Shown: positions 7,686 through 15,810 of the stretch, piece by piece | Layout of the letters: each line of letters opens with the position of its first letter | How positions within the stretch are numbered: position 1 is the stretch's first letter | From: Paraburkholderia solitsugae | GTDB taxonomy: Bacteria; Pseudomonadota; Gammaproteobacteria; Burkholderiales; Burkholderiaceae | DNA length: 45,562 nt | Reading direction: 5' to 3' | NCBI RefSeq assembly: GCF_013177695.1 | Contig: NZ_WOEY01000020.1 | Coordinates: forward strand, 1-45,562 | Program-made: the position numbers and the translations under genes | Notes under the pieces: model-generated | Told to the model about the DNA's origin: nothing | Databases searched by the model: none | Seen by the model: only the letters and a program-made list of their open reading frames with translations

Positions 7686-7713
7686 GACTCGCTTTTCCCT
7701 AGAATAGCGAGTC
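7686..7713. promoter_or_regulatory. Perfect 8-bp inverted repeat upstream of the exporter gene
   Basis: GACTCGCT (7686-7693) and AGCGAGTC (7706-7713) are exact reverse complements around a 12-nt loop, ending 32 bp before the exporter ATG. It could be an operator in the exporter promoter or the end of the MocR transcript. No T run follows on the plus strand. Confidence 0.4.
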
Positions 7714-7745
7714 TCAGCCCGTCCCTGCGCGCCTAGCCGCCCCCC

Positions 7746-9212
7746 ATGTCCACGCCGCCGACCCAGCCTGCTTCCGCCCCCGCCGCGTCGGCCCCTGCGG
7801 CCCCCTCGGCCCGGTCGCTCACCGTGATGCTGTGGCTCGTCGCCACCGGCTTCTTCATGCAGACGCTCGACTCGACCATCGTCAACACCGCGCTCCCCGC
7901 GATGGCGACGAGCCTCGGCGAGTTGCCCTTGCGCATGCAATCGGTGGTGATCGCCTATTCGCTGACGATGGCTGTGATGATCCCGGTGTCAGGCTGGCTC
8001 GCCGACAAACTTGGCACCCGGCTCGTGTTCTTCAGCGCGATCCTCGTATTCGCGGTCGGTTCGTTGCTATGCGCGAACGCGCATACGCTGAATCAACTGG
8101 TGATCTTCCGCATCGTGCAAGGCGTGGGCGGTGCGATGCTGCTGCCAGTCGGACGGCTCGCGGTGCTGCGCACCTTCCCGGCGGAGCGCTATTTACCCGC
8201 CTTGTCGTTCGTGGCAATTCCAGGGTTGATCGGACCGCTGATCGGACCGACGCTCGGCGGCTGGCTCGTGAAGATCGCGTCGTGGCACTGGATTTTCCTG
8301 ATCAACGTGCCGGTGGGCATAGTGGGTTGCATCGCCACGTTTATCTTCATGCCGGATAGCCGCAACGAACACACCGGCAAGTTCGATCTGAAAGGTTATC
8401 TGCTGCTGATTTTCGGCATGGTGGCGATTTCGTTCGCGCTCGACGGCCGCACCGAGTTTGGCATTCAGCACGCCACGGTGCTGGTGCTGCTGATATTGAG
8501 CCTCGCCTGCTTCGTCGCCTATGGTTTGCACGCCGTGCGCGAGCCCGAGCCGATTTTCTCGCTCGACCTGTTCAAGATCCACACCTTCAGCGTCGGTCTG
8601 CTCGGCAATCTGTTCGCGCGGATCGGCAGCGGCGCGATGCCGTATCTGATCCCGCTGCTATTGCAGGTGAGTCTCGGCTATAGCGCCTTCGAAGCCGGCA
8701 TGATGATGCTGCCGGTGGCGGCCGCGGGCATGGCGGCCAAGCGCCTCGTCACGACGCTGATCGTCAAGTACAGCTACCGGCGCGTGCTGATCGTCAACAC
8801 CGTGCTGGTGGGCCTGGCCATGGCAAGCTTCGCGCTCACCACCGCCAGCCAGCCACTGTGGCTGCGGCTCGTGCAACTGGCGCTCTTCGGCGGCGTCAAC
8901 TCGATGCAGTTCACCGCAATGAACACGTTGACGCTCAAGGACCTCGGCACCGGCGGTGCGAGCAGCGGCAACAGTCTGTTCTCGCTGGTGCAGATGCTGT
9001 CGATGAGTCTCGGCGTGACGGTGGCCGGCGCGTTGCTCGCGACCTTCACCGGCCTCCTGCCGCGCGTGACCGCCGCCAACTCGCTGCCCGCGTTCCATGC
9101 GACGTTCCTGTGTGTCGGCATCATCACCGCGGGCTCGTCGTGGATCTTCGCGCAATTGTCGCCGGACATCCGCACGCCGGCCAAAAAGACCGATCCTTCA
9201 GAGCGGACCTGA
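7746..9212 (+). CDS. mdtD: Major facilitator drug:proton antiporter, DHA2 family, MdtD-like
   Basis: A 488-residue inner-membrane exporter. After a Pro/Ala-rich N-terminus (about 24 residues) it has repeated hydrophobic spans and the motifs of drug:H+ antiporters: the LDSTIVNTALPAMA motif in the first span, GWLADKLGTRLVF (motif A) and RIVQGVGGAMLLPVGRLAV. It can be matched along its length to Escherichia coli MdtD, including SWHWIFLINVPVGI, RIGSGAMPYLIPL and MNTLTLKDL followed by SSGNSL. No periplasmic adaptor or RND pump gene is adjacent, unlike the mdtABCD setting, so the symbol reflects similarity, not operon identity. Substrates are unknown. No clear Shine-Dalgarno is visible before the ATG at 7746; an inverted repeat at 7686-7713 may regulate it. 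Confidence 0.85.
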   Translation: MSTPPTQPASAPAASAPAAPSARSLTVMLWLVATGFFMQTLDSTIVNTALPAMATSLGELPLRMQSVVIAYSLTMAVMIPVSGWLADKLGTRLVFFSAILVFAVGSLLCANAHTLNQLVIFRIVQGVGGAMLLPVGRLAVLRTFPAERYLPALSFVAIPGLIGPLIGPTLGGWLVKIASWHWIFLINVPVGIVGCIATFIFMPDSRNEHTGKFDLKGYLLLIFGMVAISFALDGRTEFGIQHATVLVLLILSLACFVAYGLHAVREPEPIFSLDLFKIHTFSVGLLGNLFARIGSGAMPYLIPLLLQVSLGYSAFEAGMMMLPVAAAGMAAKRLVTTLIVKYSYRRVLIVNTVLVGLAMASFALTTASQPLWLRLVQLALFGGVNSMQFTAMNTLTLKDLGTGGASSGNSLFSLVQMLSMSLGVTVAGALLATFTGLLPRVTAANSLPAFHATFLCVGIITAGSSWIFAQLSPDIRTPAKKTDPSERT

Positions 9213-9493
9213 GTTTTTTGCAGGGCTGCGGTTATTTCGCGGTGACCTGGCCGCGAACTTCGCGGTGACTCGCGGTGGCCGCGGCGACGTCGCCGTGACC
9301 CACCGTCGCCGACCCGCAACGGGGCGCGGGCCGCACCACGGAAGTGCTAATCATCGCCTTCGCGCCCGCGCTGGCGCACAATCGCCGTATTGACCGGGGT
9401 AACCGGGCGCGCGCAGTGTGTTTCCGCGCGCGCATAGTTCTTGCTCACCTATCCTGTAAACTCACATTTTGCGCGTGCCCACTCGCGTCGAGC

Positions 9494-10804
9494 ATGCAAG
9501 CGCGCCGCCACTTCCACACGACTGACATGATGAGCATGATCGAACTCGATCCTCCCGGCTTCCAGCCGCCGCGTCCGATGGCCGGCGACGAAGGCTCCCG
9601 GCGCACCGTCCTGTACGGCGGCTACACGGTTTTCAGCGTGTTCCAGCCGGTTTTCTCGGTGTCGCACCGGCGCGCGATCGGTTATCACGCTTCGCTGCGC
9701 GCACACGATGAACATGCGCGGCAGGTGCCGTCGCATGAGGTTTTCACGCAGGCGGCGCGGCGCGGCGACCTGCTGGAACTCGGACGGCTCGCCGAATCGC
9801 TGCATCTGGGCAATTTCAATGCATTCGACAGCCACGACGAATGGCTTTTCCTGAGCCTGCACCCGGCGGCGCTGATGGACACCAGTTATGGCGACGCACT
9901 GCTCGCCGGCCTCAAGGCGCTGGGCCTGCCGCCGCAACGGGTGGTGCTGGAAGTGTCCGAACAGGCAGGCGGTGAAACCACGCGCTTCGCCGAAATCGTC
10001 GACGCACTGCGCAAATCCGGCTTCTTGATCGCCCTGGACGGCTTCGGCGCGAAGCATTCGAATATCGACCGCGTGTGGAATCTGCGTCCGGACATCGTCA
10101 CACTCGACCGCTGCATCCTCGCGCAAGCGAGCGAGCACTCGCATATCGAACGCGTGCTGCCAGGCCTCGTCTCGCTGCTGCACGAATCCGGGCAACTGGT
10201 GCTGATGGGCGGCCTGAGTACTGAGCGCGACGCGCTGATCGCGCTGGAATGCAACGTCGACTTCGTGCAGGGTGCATTCTTCGCAGGCCCGAGCGTCGAG
10301 CCGGTGAAACCGCAAGCGGCGGCCGGCTTGATGGACTCGCTCTCCGCGGCGCTACGCGAACGGGTCGCTGCGCGCGGACGCGCACAGTCTGCGCGGCTCG
10401 CACCCTATGTCACGGCGCTGGAAACGGCGGCGGCCCAACTCGTGGCCGGGGAATCGGTTACCCAGGCGACCACGCCGCTGCTCACGCTCGGCGAGACGGC
10501 ACGCTGCTTCGTGCTCGACGGCTCGGGCCGGCAAATCGGCGACAACGTGCTGCCGCCAGGGCGCGCGTCGCAACGCGCCAAGCGCTTCCGGCCGCTGCTG
10601 CATTCGGAAGGCGCAAGCTGGGAGCGCCGGCCGTACTTCATTCAGGCCATGCGCGTGCCCGGCCAGGTGCACCTCACGCCGCCCTACCTGTCGATCAACG
10701 AAGCGCACCTGTGCGTGACGGCCTCGATCGCCGCGCATACGCCGCACGGCACGCAGGTGCTATGCGTCGACATCAACTGGGAAGTCGCTGCGCATCGTAA
10801 TTGA
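9494..10804 (+). CDS. Degenerate EAL-domain protein with YkuI-type C-terminal sensor domain
   Basis: About 436 residues from the ATG at 9494 (ATGs at 9527-9536 are also possible; no strong ribosome binding site decides). Residues about 45-275 follow the EAL cyclic-di-GMP phosphodiesterase fold, but the key positions are altered: the EAL triplet reads HAS (65-67), the usual Asn is Ser121, the Asp-Asp pair is Asp182-Gly183, the catalytic Lys is Thr203 and the Glu of the GVET motif is Ser242. Glu153 and Gln259 remain. Residues about 300-430 (CFVLDGSGRQIGDNV, RRPYFIQAM, LTPPYLSINEAHLCVT) resemble the Cache/PAS-like C-terminal domain of YkuI. I infer a non-hydrolytic receptor or adaptor. Its 3' end overlaps the converging sigma-factor gene by 45 bp. 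Confidence 0.8.
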   Translation: MQARRHFHTTDMMSMIELDPPGFQPPRPMAGDEGSRRTVLYGGYTVFSVFQPVFSVSHRRAIGYHASLRAHDEHARQVPSHEVFTQAARRGDLLELGRLAESLHLGNFNAFDSHDEWLFLSLHPAALMDTSYGDALLAGLKALGLPPQRVVLEVSEQAGGETTRFAEIVDALRKSGFLIALDGFGAKHSNIDRVWNLRPDIVTLDRCILAQASEHSHIERVLPGLVSLLHESGQLVLMGGLSTERDALIALECNVDFVQGAFFAGPSVEPVKPQAAAGLMDSLSAALRERVAARGRAQSARLAPYVTALETAAAQLVAGESVTQATTPLLTLGETARCFVLDGSGRQIGDNVLPPGRASQRAKRFRPLLHSEGASWERRPYFIQAMRVPGQVHLTPPYLSINEAHLCVTASIAAHTPHGTQVLCVDINWEVAAHRN

Positions 10805-11734
10805 GGCAAGGGTGTTCTGCTGAATCCGCGCGAGCAGCTTCATGACGGCCGCGCGACCCAGCAAGCGGTTCGCTGCCTGCAAACGCGCCGCACTGGTGAC
10901 CGCGCGCAACGAGACGATCTTCACCGAACCGTCCGCAAGACTTTGCGTGGACACGTCGATTACCCCGACAACCTCGCCTTCGAAGAGCAACGCAATACAC
11001 ATTGCGCCTTCGACCGACACCACCTCTGCATGGCTCGCCTGATGAGCGAGCGCTGTCACCGTCTCCATCCAGGTCACGGGCGCCAGTTCTTGCGTGCACA
11101 CCGGCGCGTCGCTGACGACTTCCGGCGCGTCGCTGAAGAGACGCAGCAAGCCCGCCTGATCCTGCGCTTCCAGCGCTGTGCGCAAGCGCTCCACGATCCG
11201 CGCATGCGCAGCGGGATCCGGACGTTCCAGCGGCGCACCCGCGCGCTGCAAACGCGCCTTGGCCCGATGGACGATCTGACGACAACCCGCCGGCGTTCGG
11301 TCGAGGATTTTCGCAATCTCCGCGTAGTCGCAATCGAACGCTTCGTGCAGCACGAATGCCGCCCGCTCATCCGGTTTCAGACGCTCGAGCAGGAGCATCA
11401 CACCGTAGGACATCTCCGCCGCGCGCAAGGCCAGTTCCTCCGCCGACGGCGCCACCTCGTCGAGCCAGGGCTCCGGCAGCCAGCCGGCGGCCTGTGACGC
11501 GCGTTCACGCTGCACGTGACGCAGCCGGTCGATGGCCGCGCGCGTGGTGATCGTGGTCAGCCACGCCGCCGGCGTCTGCACCGCTTGCGTATCGGCGAGA
11601 TGCCATTTGAGCCAGACGTCCTGCACCACGTCTTCCGCTTCGGCGCGGCTGCCGAGCATCCGGTACGCCAGCGCGAGCAGGCGGGCGCGCACGGCCTCGA
11701 AGCTGGATGCCTTGTCGATTCCTTGTTCCGTCAT
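10760..11734 (-). CDS. ECF sigma factor, ECF41/SigJ-like, with C-terminal SnoaL-like domain
   Basis: A 324-residue extracytoplasmic-function sigma factor. Region 2 spans about 12-80 (LALAYRMLGSRAEAEDVVQDVWLKW, PAAWLTTITTRAAIDRLR) and region 4 about 105-165 (LKPDERAAFVLHEAFDCDYAEIAKILDRT). The linker carries the WLPEP motif (85-89) of ECF41 proteins. Residues about 180-305 form a SnoaL-like extension that in this group replaces a separate anti-sigma factor; the family's DGGG and NPDKL motifs are not recognisable here, so sensing may differ. GGAGGG precedes the ATG. On the minus strand upstream, TGTCACA and CGTC are spaced by 16 bp, as in ECF41 promoters, suggesting autoregulation. The oxidoreductase or decarboxylase gene often adjacent to ECF41 is missing; clpP takes its place. 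Confidence 0.88.
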   Translation of the reverse strand: MTEQGIDKASSFEAVRARLLALAYRMLGSRAEAEDVVQDVWLKWHLADTQAVQTPAAWLTTITTRAAIDRLRHVQRERASQAAGWLPEPWLDEVAPSAEELALRAAEMSYGVMLLLERLKPDERAAFVLHEAFDCDYAEIAKILDRTPAGCRQIVHRAKARLQRAGAPLERPDPAAHARIVERLRTALEAQDQAGLLRLFSDAPEVVSDAPVCTQELAPVTWMETVTALAHQASHAEVVSVEGAMCIALLFEGEVVGVIDVSTQSLADGSVKIVSLRAVTSAARLQAANRLLGRAAVMKLLARIQQNTLASITMRSDFPVDVDA

Positions 11735-11768
11735 GTGTTGCCCTCCAGATCTGCATCCTTTTCAGCTT

Positions 11769-11795
11769 GACGTTCAGTCTCCCGCCGATGTGACA
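11769..11795 (-). promoter_or_regulatory. ECF41-type promoter of the sigma-factor gene
   Basis: Read on the minus strand, TGTCACA (11795-11789) is followed after 16 bp by CGTC (11772-11769), 35 bp before the sigma gene ATG. TGTCACA and CGTC are the -35 and -10 elements reported for ECF41 sigma factors. The exact fit in front of an ECF41-like gene supports autoregulation. Confidence 0.75.
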
Positions 11796-11815
11796 GTCCA
11801 ACGAAAAAATATTCC

Positions 11816-11842
11816 TGTCACGTCGCTGCCCTCCCCCTCGTC
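11816..11842 (+). promoter_or_regulatory. ECF41-like promoter facing the clpP paralogue
   Basis: TGTCACG (11816-11822), one base off the ECF41 -35 element, is followed by exactly 16 bp and then CGTC (11839-11842) on the plus strand. It sits 91 bp before the clpP-like ATG and 20 bp from the opposing sigma-gene promoter. The same spacing on both strands makes chance less likely and suggests that the sigma factor transcribes both genes. Confidence 0.65.
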
Positions 11843-11932
11843 ATAGGCACAACAACCGCAACGGGTGCGCGGTTGTTCGAATCGGCCACCGCTCCCGGCT
11901 ACCGGCAACGCGCCGCCTAAAACGAGGCAAAC

Positions 11933-12589
11933 ATGCATTCCAGCTATCCCTCCGTCACCGGCCTGGGCCTCGTGCCCACCGTGATCGAACAGTCCGGCCG
12001 CGGCGAGCGCGCCTACGACATCTATTCGCGTCTGCTGCGCGAGCGCATCGTCTTTCTGGTCGGTCCAGTGAACGAACAGTCAGCCAGTGTGATCGTCGCC
12101 CAATTGCTGTTTCTGGAATCCGAGAATCCCGACAAGGATATTTCTTTTTACATCAATTCGCCGGGCGGCTCGGTGTACGACGGCCTCGCCATCTACGACA
12201 CGATGCAGTTCATCAAGCCGGAGGTGTCGACCTTGTGCACGGGTTTTGCCGCCAGCATGGGGACATTTTTGCTGACCGCCGGCCAGCGTGGCAAACGGTA
12301 CGCGCTGCCGAACGCGCGCATCATGATTCACCAGCCGTCGGGCGGCAGCCAGGGCACAGCGGCCGACGTCGAAATCCAGGCGAGAGAGGTGCTCTACCAG
12401 CGCCAACGCCTCAACGCGATGATGGCCGAGTGCACGGGGCGCAGTATCGAAGAGATCGTCCGCGACACCGACCGCGACAACTTCATGTCGGCTCGCGACG
12501 CCAAGACGTATGGCCTCGTCGACGAGGTGCTGGAAACACGCGCGGCGCTAAGCGACCTAAACGAGCCGGCTCGTCACCGGGACATGTAG
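11933..12589 (+). CDS. clpP: ClpP-family serine protease, second-copy type
   Basis: The 218-residue proteolytic chamber subunit of a Clp-type ATP-dependent protease. The catalytic triad is visible: Ser108 in GFAASMG, His133 in [10 protein letters not shown] and Asp182 in DTDRDNFMS. It has the usual processing region ([25 protein letters not shown]) and handle helix. No clpX or clpA lies alongside, whereas the housekeeping clpP of this family normally sits in tig-clpP-clpX-lon; this is therefore probably a second ClpP that borrows an ATPase or joins mixed rings. It diverges from the ECF sigma gene, and an ECF41-like promoter faces it. A weak GAGG precedes the ATG. Confidence 0.9.
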   Translation: MHSSYPSVTGLGLVPTVIEQSGRGERAYDIYSRLLRERIVFLVGPVNEQSASVIVAQLLFLESENPDKDISFYINSPGGSVYDGLAIYDTMQFIKPEVSTLCTGFAASMGTFLLTAGQRGKRYALPNARIMIHQPSGGSQGTAADVEIQAREVLYQRQRLNAMMAECTGRSIEEIVRDTDRDNFMSARDAKTYGLVDEVLETRAALSDLNEPARHRDM

Positions 12590-12783
12590 CGCGACATGGC
12601 CGCACCGCGCGCTTGAGCATGCGCCCTGCTGGGTCTGCAGAGCGCGCACGAGCGCGCCGCTATTTCTTCCCGGTTAAGGGTGCAAACCGCCGCCCCGCGC
12701 ACCGCCAGAAAAGTCCTCGCCCCGGACGGCTTTTGCCGGCCCTATCGGTGCGCCAGAAACACAAAAGCTGATCACCTCCGTAG

Positions 12784-12807
12784 GAATCGCTATCATGGTC
12801 GCGATTC
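12784..12807 (+). promoter_or_regulatory. Inverted repeat upstream of the NYN-LOTUS gene
   Basis: GAATCGC (12784-12790) pairs with GCGATTC (12801-12807) over a 10-nt loop, 35 bp before the ATG of the next gene. It may be an operator or a leader hairpin. Nothing else coding is visible between clpP and this gene (12590-12841). Confidence 0.35.
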
Positions 12808-12841
12808 GTCGAATTTGACGATCGCTTCAATGGAGATATTC

Positions 12842-14275
12842 ATGGCGTCATCCAACGAAACCGTCAGCATGGCGCTATTCTGCGACTTCGAAAACGTTGC
12901 GCTCGGCGTGCGCGACGCGAAGTACGACAAGTTCGACATCAAACTGGTGCTCGAACGTCTGCTGCTCAAGGGCAGCATTGTCGTGAAGAAAGCGTATTGC
13001 GACTGGGACCGCTACAAGAGTTTCAAGGGCGCGATGCACGAGGCCAATTTCGAGCTGATCGAGATTCCGCACGTGCGCCAATCGGGCAAGAATTCAGCCG
13101 ACATCCGGCTCGTGGTCGACGCACTCGACCTCTGCTACACGAAATCGCACGTCAATACTTTCGTCATCATCAGTGGCGACTCGGACTTTTCGCCGCTCGT
13201 GTCGAAGCTGCGCGAGAACAACAAGCAGGTGATCGGCGTCGGTGTGCAGCAATCCACCTCCGATCTGCTAATCGCGAACTGCGACGAATTCTTCTTTTAC
13301 GACGACCTGGTACGCGAAAGTCAGCGCACGGTAGCCAAACGCGAGTCGACCCGCCCGCAACCGGCCGCGCAGCAAACGGCCAAACGGACGCCTGACGAGG
13401 AAAAGTCGCGCAGCAAGGAAGACCTCGAAAAGCGCCGCACCAAAGCGGTCGAGATCGCGGTGCAGACGTTCGACGCGCTCGCGTCCGAGCGCGGCGACAG
13501 CGGCAAGATCTGGGCGTCGGTACTGAAGAACGCGATCAAGCGCCGCAAGCCGGATTTCAACGAAACGTACTACGGTTTTCGCGCATTCGGCAATCTGCTG
13601 GAAGAGGCGCACGCGCGCGGATTGCTGGAATTTGGCCGCGACGAAAAGTCGGGCGCGTACGTCTATCGAAGCAATGCTGCGAGTGTGGCTGCCGACAACG
13701 TGAATGAGCCGGCCGAATCTGGCGAATCGGCCGAACAGTTGTATGAGGCACAGGTTGCCGAAACGGTGATCGCCGAATCGGGCGGCAAGCACGAGTCGCG
13801 CCGCAGAGGCCGTAGCAACCGCAAGCCCGGCCGTGGCGGCCAGCAGGAAGCCACTCAGGAAGCACGTGCGGCAGTCGGGCACGGCCGTCACGCACAAGCT
13901 CACGCAGAGGACGTGCAGACGCAAGCGCCGTCAGCCAGCGAGCCCATTTTCGAACAGCCGGAAGCGGCTTGGGCGGAAGCGGAGATCTTTGCCGCTGAAC
14001 CGGTCAGCTCAGGCAACGAAGAGGTGCAGGAAGAGAGCGCCGCTCAACCCAAGCGCCGCAAGGAACGCGCACCGCGCAAAACAGCCGCGAAGAAAGCGAA
14101 GAAGACCACACCGCGAACGATCGATGAGGTACCGGAGATCGCGGTGCCTGCTGAAGCACCGGCGGCGTCCGTCAGCGCGGAAGAAGCCCACGTGCCGGCA
14201 AAAAAGGCCGCGCGCAAAGCCGCGCCACGTACTCGCCGTCCGCGTAAGACGGCGGCTACGAGCGACGCGGAGTAA
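12842..14275 (+). CDS. NYN (PIN-like nuclease) and LOTUS/OST-HTH domain protein
   Basis: A 477-residue putative RNA-processing protein. Residues about 8-155 are a NYN/LabA domain of the PIN-like ribonuclease superfamily with acidic metal-binding residues: Asp15 and Asn18 in FCDFENVA, Asp87 in SADIRLVVDAL, and Asp113 and Asp115 in ISGDSDFSPLV. Residues about 200-278 fit an OST-HTH/LOTUS RNA-binding domain (SGKIWASVLKNAIKRRKPDFNE, GFRAFGNLLEEA, GLLEF). The tail from about 280 is low-complexity: acidic and Ala-rich, then Lys/Arg/Ala-rich like a histone tail. I choose the ATG at 12842 because GGAGA lies upstream; ATG 12830 is in frame but worse placed. A strong terminator follows. RNA or rRNA turnover is the likely field, but no target is known. 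Confidence 0.88.
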   Translation: MASSNETVSMALFCDFENVALGVRDAKYDKFDIKLVLERLLLKGSIVVKKAYCDWDRYKSFKGAMHEANFELIEIPHVRQSGKNSADIRLVVDALDLCYTKSHVNTFVIISGDSDFSPLVSKLRENNKQVIGVGVQQSTSDLLIANCDEFFFYDDLVRESQRTVAKRESTRPQPAAQQTAKRTPDEEKSRSKEDLEKRRTKAVEIAVQTFDALASERGDSGKIWASVLKNAIKRRKPDFNETYYGFRAFGNLLEEAHARGLLEFGRDEKSGAYVYRSNAASVAADNVNEPAESGESAEQLYEAQVAETVIAESGGKHESRRRGRSNRKPGRGGQQEATQEARAAVGHGRHAQAHAEDVQTQAPSASEPIFEQPEAAWAEAEIFAAEPVSSGNEEVQEESAAQPKRRKERAPRKTAAKKAKKTTPRTIDEVPEIAVPAEAPAASVSAEEAHVPAKKAARKAAPRTRRPRKTAATSDAE

Positions 14276-14361
14276 GCGTCTCGCGTCGCGTGATGTGCGC
14301 TGAATGCTTTAGGTGTCGCCCGTAGCAATCTGCGCGCGGCAGCACAAACCCAGCAGCAACG

Positions 14362-14395
14362 AAAAAGCCCCTGCTCGTAACAGACAGGGGCTTTT
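14362..14395. terminator. Bidirectional rho-independent terminator
   Basis: AAAAGCCCCTG (14363-14373) pairs perfectly with CAGGGGCTTTT (14385-14395) over an 11-nt loop. The flanking A and T runs give a T-tract on both strands. It serves the NYN-LOTUS gene on the plus strand and the glycine-zipper gene on the minus strand. Confidence 0.85.
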
Positions 14396-14473
14396 CCATT
14401 TCCGGTCAGCGGCGCCGCGATCGAGCTAAAACCGCAACGGTTCGTTTCGGCGAAGCGAGGCCGCCGATCAACC

Positions 14474-15055
14474 TCAGTAATACGGGTAAGGCGCGTAAAT
14501 CACCGGAGGCGGCGCATAGTACCTCGGCGGCGGCGCATAGTAGTACGGCTGCGGTGCATAGTAAGCCGGTTGCGGCGGTTGCGAGATCGTATTGCCTTTC
14601 GAGGTCATGCACTGCGCGTAGGCACCGTCATAGCGCGCTTGCAGGCCTGCCGCAGAATACTGCGCGCCATTCGCCCCGTTCGCGCCGCCAATCAACAGCC
14701 CGCTGCCCGCGCCGATTGCCGCGCCCGCGCCGGCATTGCCCGCCGCCGCACCGATCAGTGCGCCGACAGCGGCGCCGCCAAGCGTACCCAGCGCCGCGCT
14801 GTTCACGCTGTTCGTGGTTGCCGCTTGCGCGGCGGTCCCGTTCGGATCCGTCGAGCGGTTCGCGTAGTCGCGGCACGCATAGTCGTCCTGCTGGAACTGC
14901 CCGAGCGGCTCGCCGCTGCGCGGCAGTGCGACCACACTCGGACCGCTCGGCGGCATCACCGCGCAACCGCCGAGCGCGAGCGCGACGACGGCAGCCGGTA
15001 TGGCGATGCCTATCGATTTGGTGCTGGAGATCATGTTCGTACGCTTCAAAGACAT
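14474..15055 (-). CDS. Glycine-zipper lipoprotein with Tyr/Pro-rich tail
   Basis: A 193-residue envelope protein. It starts with a signal sequence ending in the lipobox LGGC (Cys31), so it is likely lipid-anchored. Residues about 90-130 are a glycine zipper (GTLGGAAVGALIGAAAGNAGAG), a motif of membrane-associating helices in outer-membrane proteins. Two further Cys (in YACRDYA and YAQCMTS) probably form a disulfide. The last 35 residues are Tyr-Pro-Ala repeats (YYAPQPYYYAPPP). Related YMGG-like proteins are common in Burkholderiaceae but have no settled function. No strong ribosome binding site decides between 15055 and an internal ATG at 15034. Confidence 0.8.
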   Translation of the reverse strand: MSLKRTNMISSTKSIGIAIPAAVVALALGGCAVMPPSGPSVVALPRSGEPLGQFQQDDYACRDYANRSTDPNGTAAQAATTNSVNSAALGTLGGAAVGALIGAAAGNAGAGAAIGAGSGLLIGGANGANGAQYSAAGLQARYDGAYAQCMTSKGNTISQPPQPAYYAPQPYYYAPPPRYYAPPPVIYAPYPYY

Positions 15056-15388
15056 TGGAATTCAAACGTTAGGCCAATCGGCAGCGCTCATGGTTACAAC
15101 ATCGTTACAGAAAGTTTTTCGCTTACATCTGCGCAATGAGCCGCGCACTGTCCCGCGCAATGCAGGAATAGGGCCTCGATCACTCGCTCCACGGCGTTAT
15201 ATCGGGTAACGCTTGTAAGCGAAGCGGCAATCTGATTTCACGTCTCGCGTCCTAAACTGATTGCCTCCAACGCCACGCGATCGGGTTGCCAAAAAAGGGC
15301 CCGGCCTCACGTCGCACGGCAACTCGACCGGACCTGCGCTCACCCATCGGCTCGGGCCGCACCCGTCAAAGAAACAGAGGATGACTCG
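15056..15388. other. Divergent intergenic region
   Basis: This 333-bp stretch separates the glycine-zipper gene from the small secreted-protein gene and should hold both promoters. GTTACA occurs twice near 15092 and 15104, and GCGTTA (15194-15199) pairs with TAACGC (15207-15212). I see no gene in it. Confidence 0.5.
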
Positions 15389-15670
15389 ATGAACCGGCTT
15401 GTTTTCGCAGTGGCGGCGGCTTCTGCTGCCTGCATATCGCCTGTTTTCGCGCAGTCGGATACGACCGTCCCGAGCAGTGTTCTGATCCACCCTTCGACAA
15501 CGGCATTTCCCAGCGCCTCGATTGCGCAGAATTTCCAGTACATCAATCATCCGCCGCCCCCACCCGCGCCGGCGAGTTCGGTTGCGTCCACCGGCGGCGG
15601 GCGCGGCCATCGGCATAAGCAGATGTCAGCGGATTCCGATACGACCGGCGCCGCGTCGACTCAGCCTTAA
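15389..15670 (+). CDS. Small secreted protein of unknown function
   Basis: A 93-residue protein with a clear signal sequence (MNRLVFAVAAASAACISPVFA, cut after residue 21), then a Ser/Thr-rich mature part, a run of five prolines near residue 55 and a Gly/His/Lys-rich segment. AGAGGATG precedes the ATG. I do not recognise the family. It is likely periplasmic or outer-membrane associated. Converging transcription from the TPR protein gene ends 140 bp downstream. Confidence 0.65.
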   Translation: MNRLVFAVAAASAACISPVFAQSDTTVPSSVLIHPSTTAFPSASIAQNFQYINHPPPPPAPASSVASTGGGRGHRHKQMSADSDTTGAASTQP

Positions 15671-15810
15671 GTGAGTCAGTGAATGAGCGCGTGAGTGAGC
15701 GCGCCTTGGGTCTAAATCCGTGCGCAACGCCGGTCCGCCGACCTCGCCGCAGTTACGAACTGTGACAAAGCTTGCATGCCCAGGCGGTGCGGCGGGTGAA
15801 GGTTCGCGCG

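Noticed and set aside
6522..7940. A 472-codon open frame on the minus strand opposite the MocR regulator
   Set aside because: It mirrors the codon positions of the MocR gene, is rich in Arg, His, Ala and Gln and has no recognisable motif. It is a typical antisense shadow in GC-rich DNA.
9236..9268. TTCGCGGTGA repeated twice, 23 bp apart, after the exporter gene
   Set aside because: The match is only 10 bp in a GC-rich, low-complexity stretch; a regulatory meaning cannot be supported.
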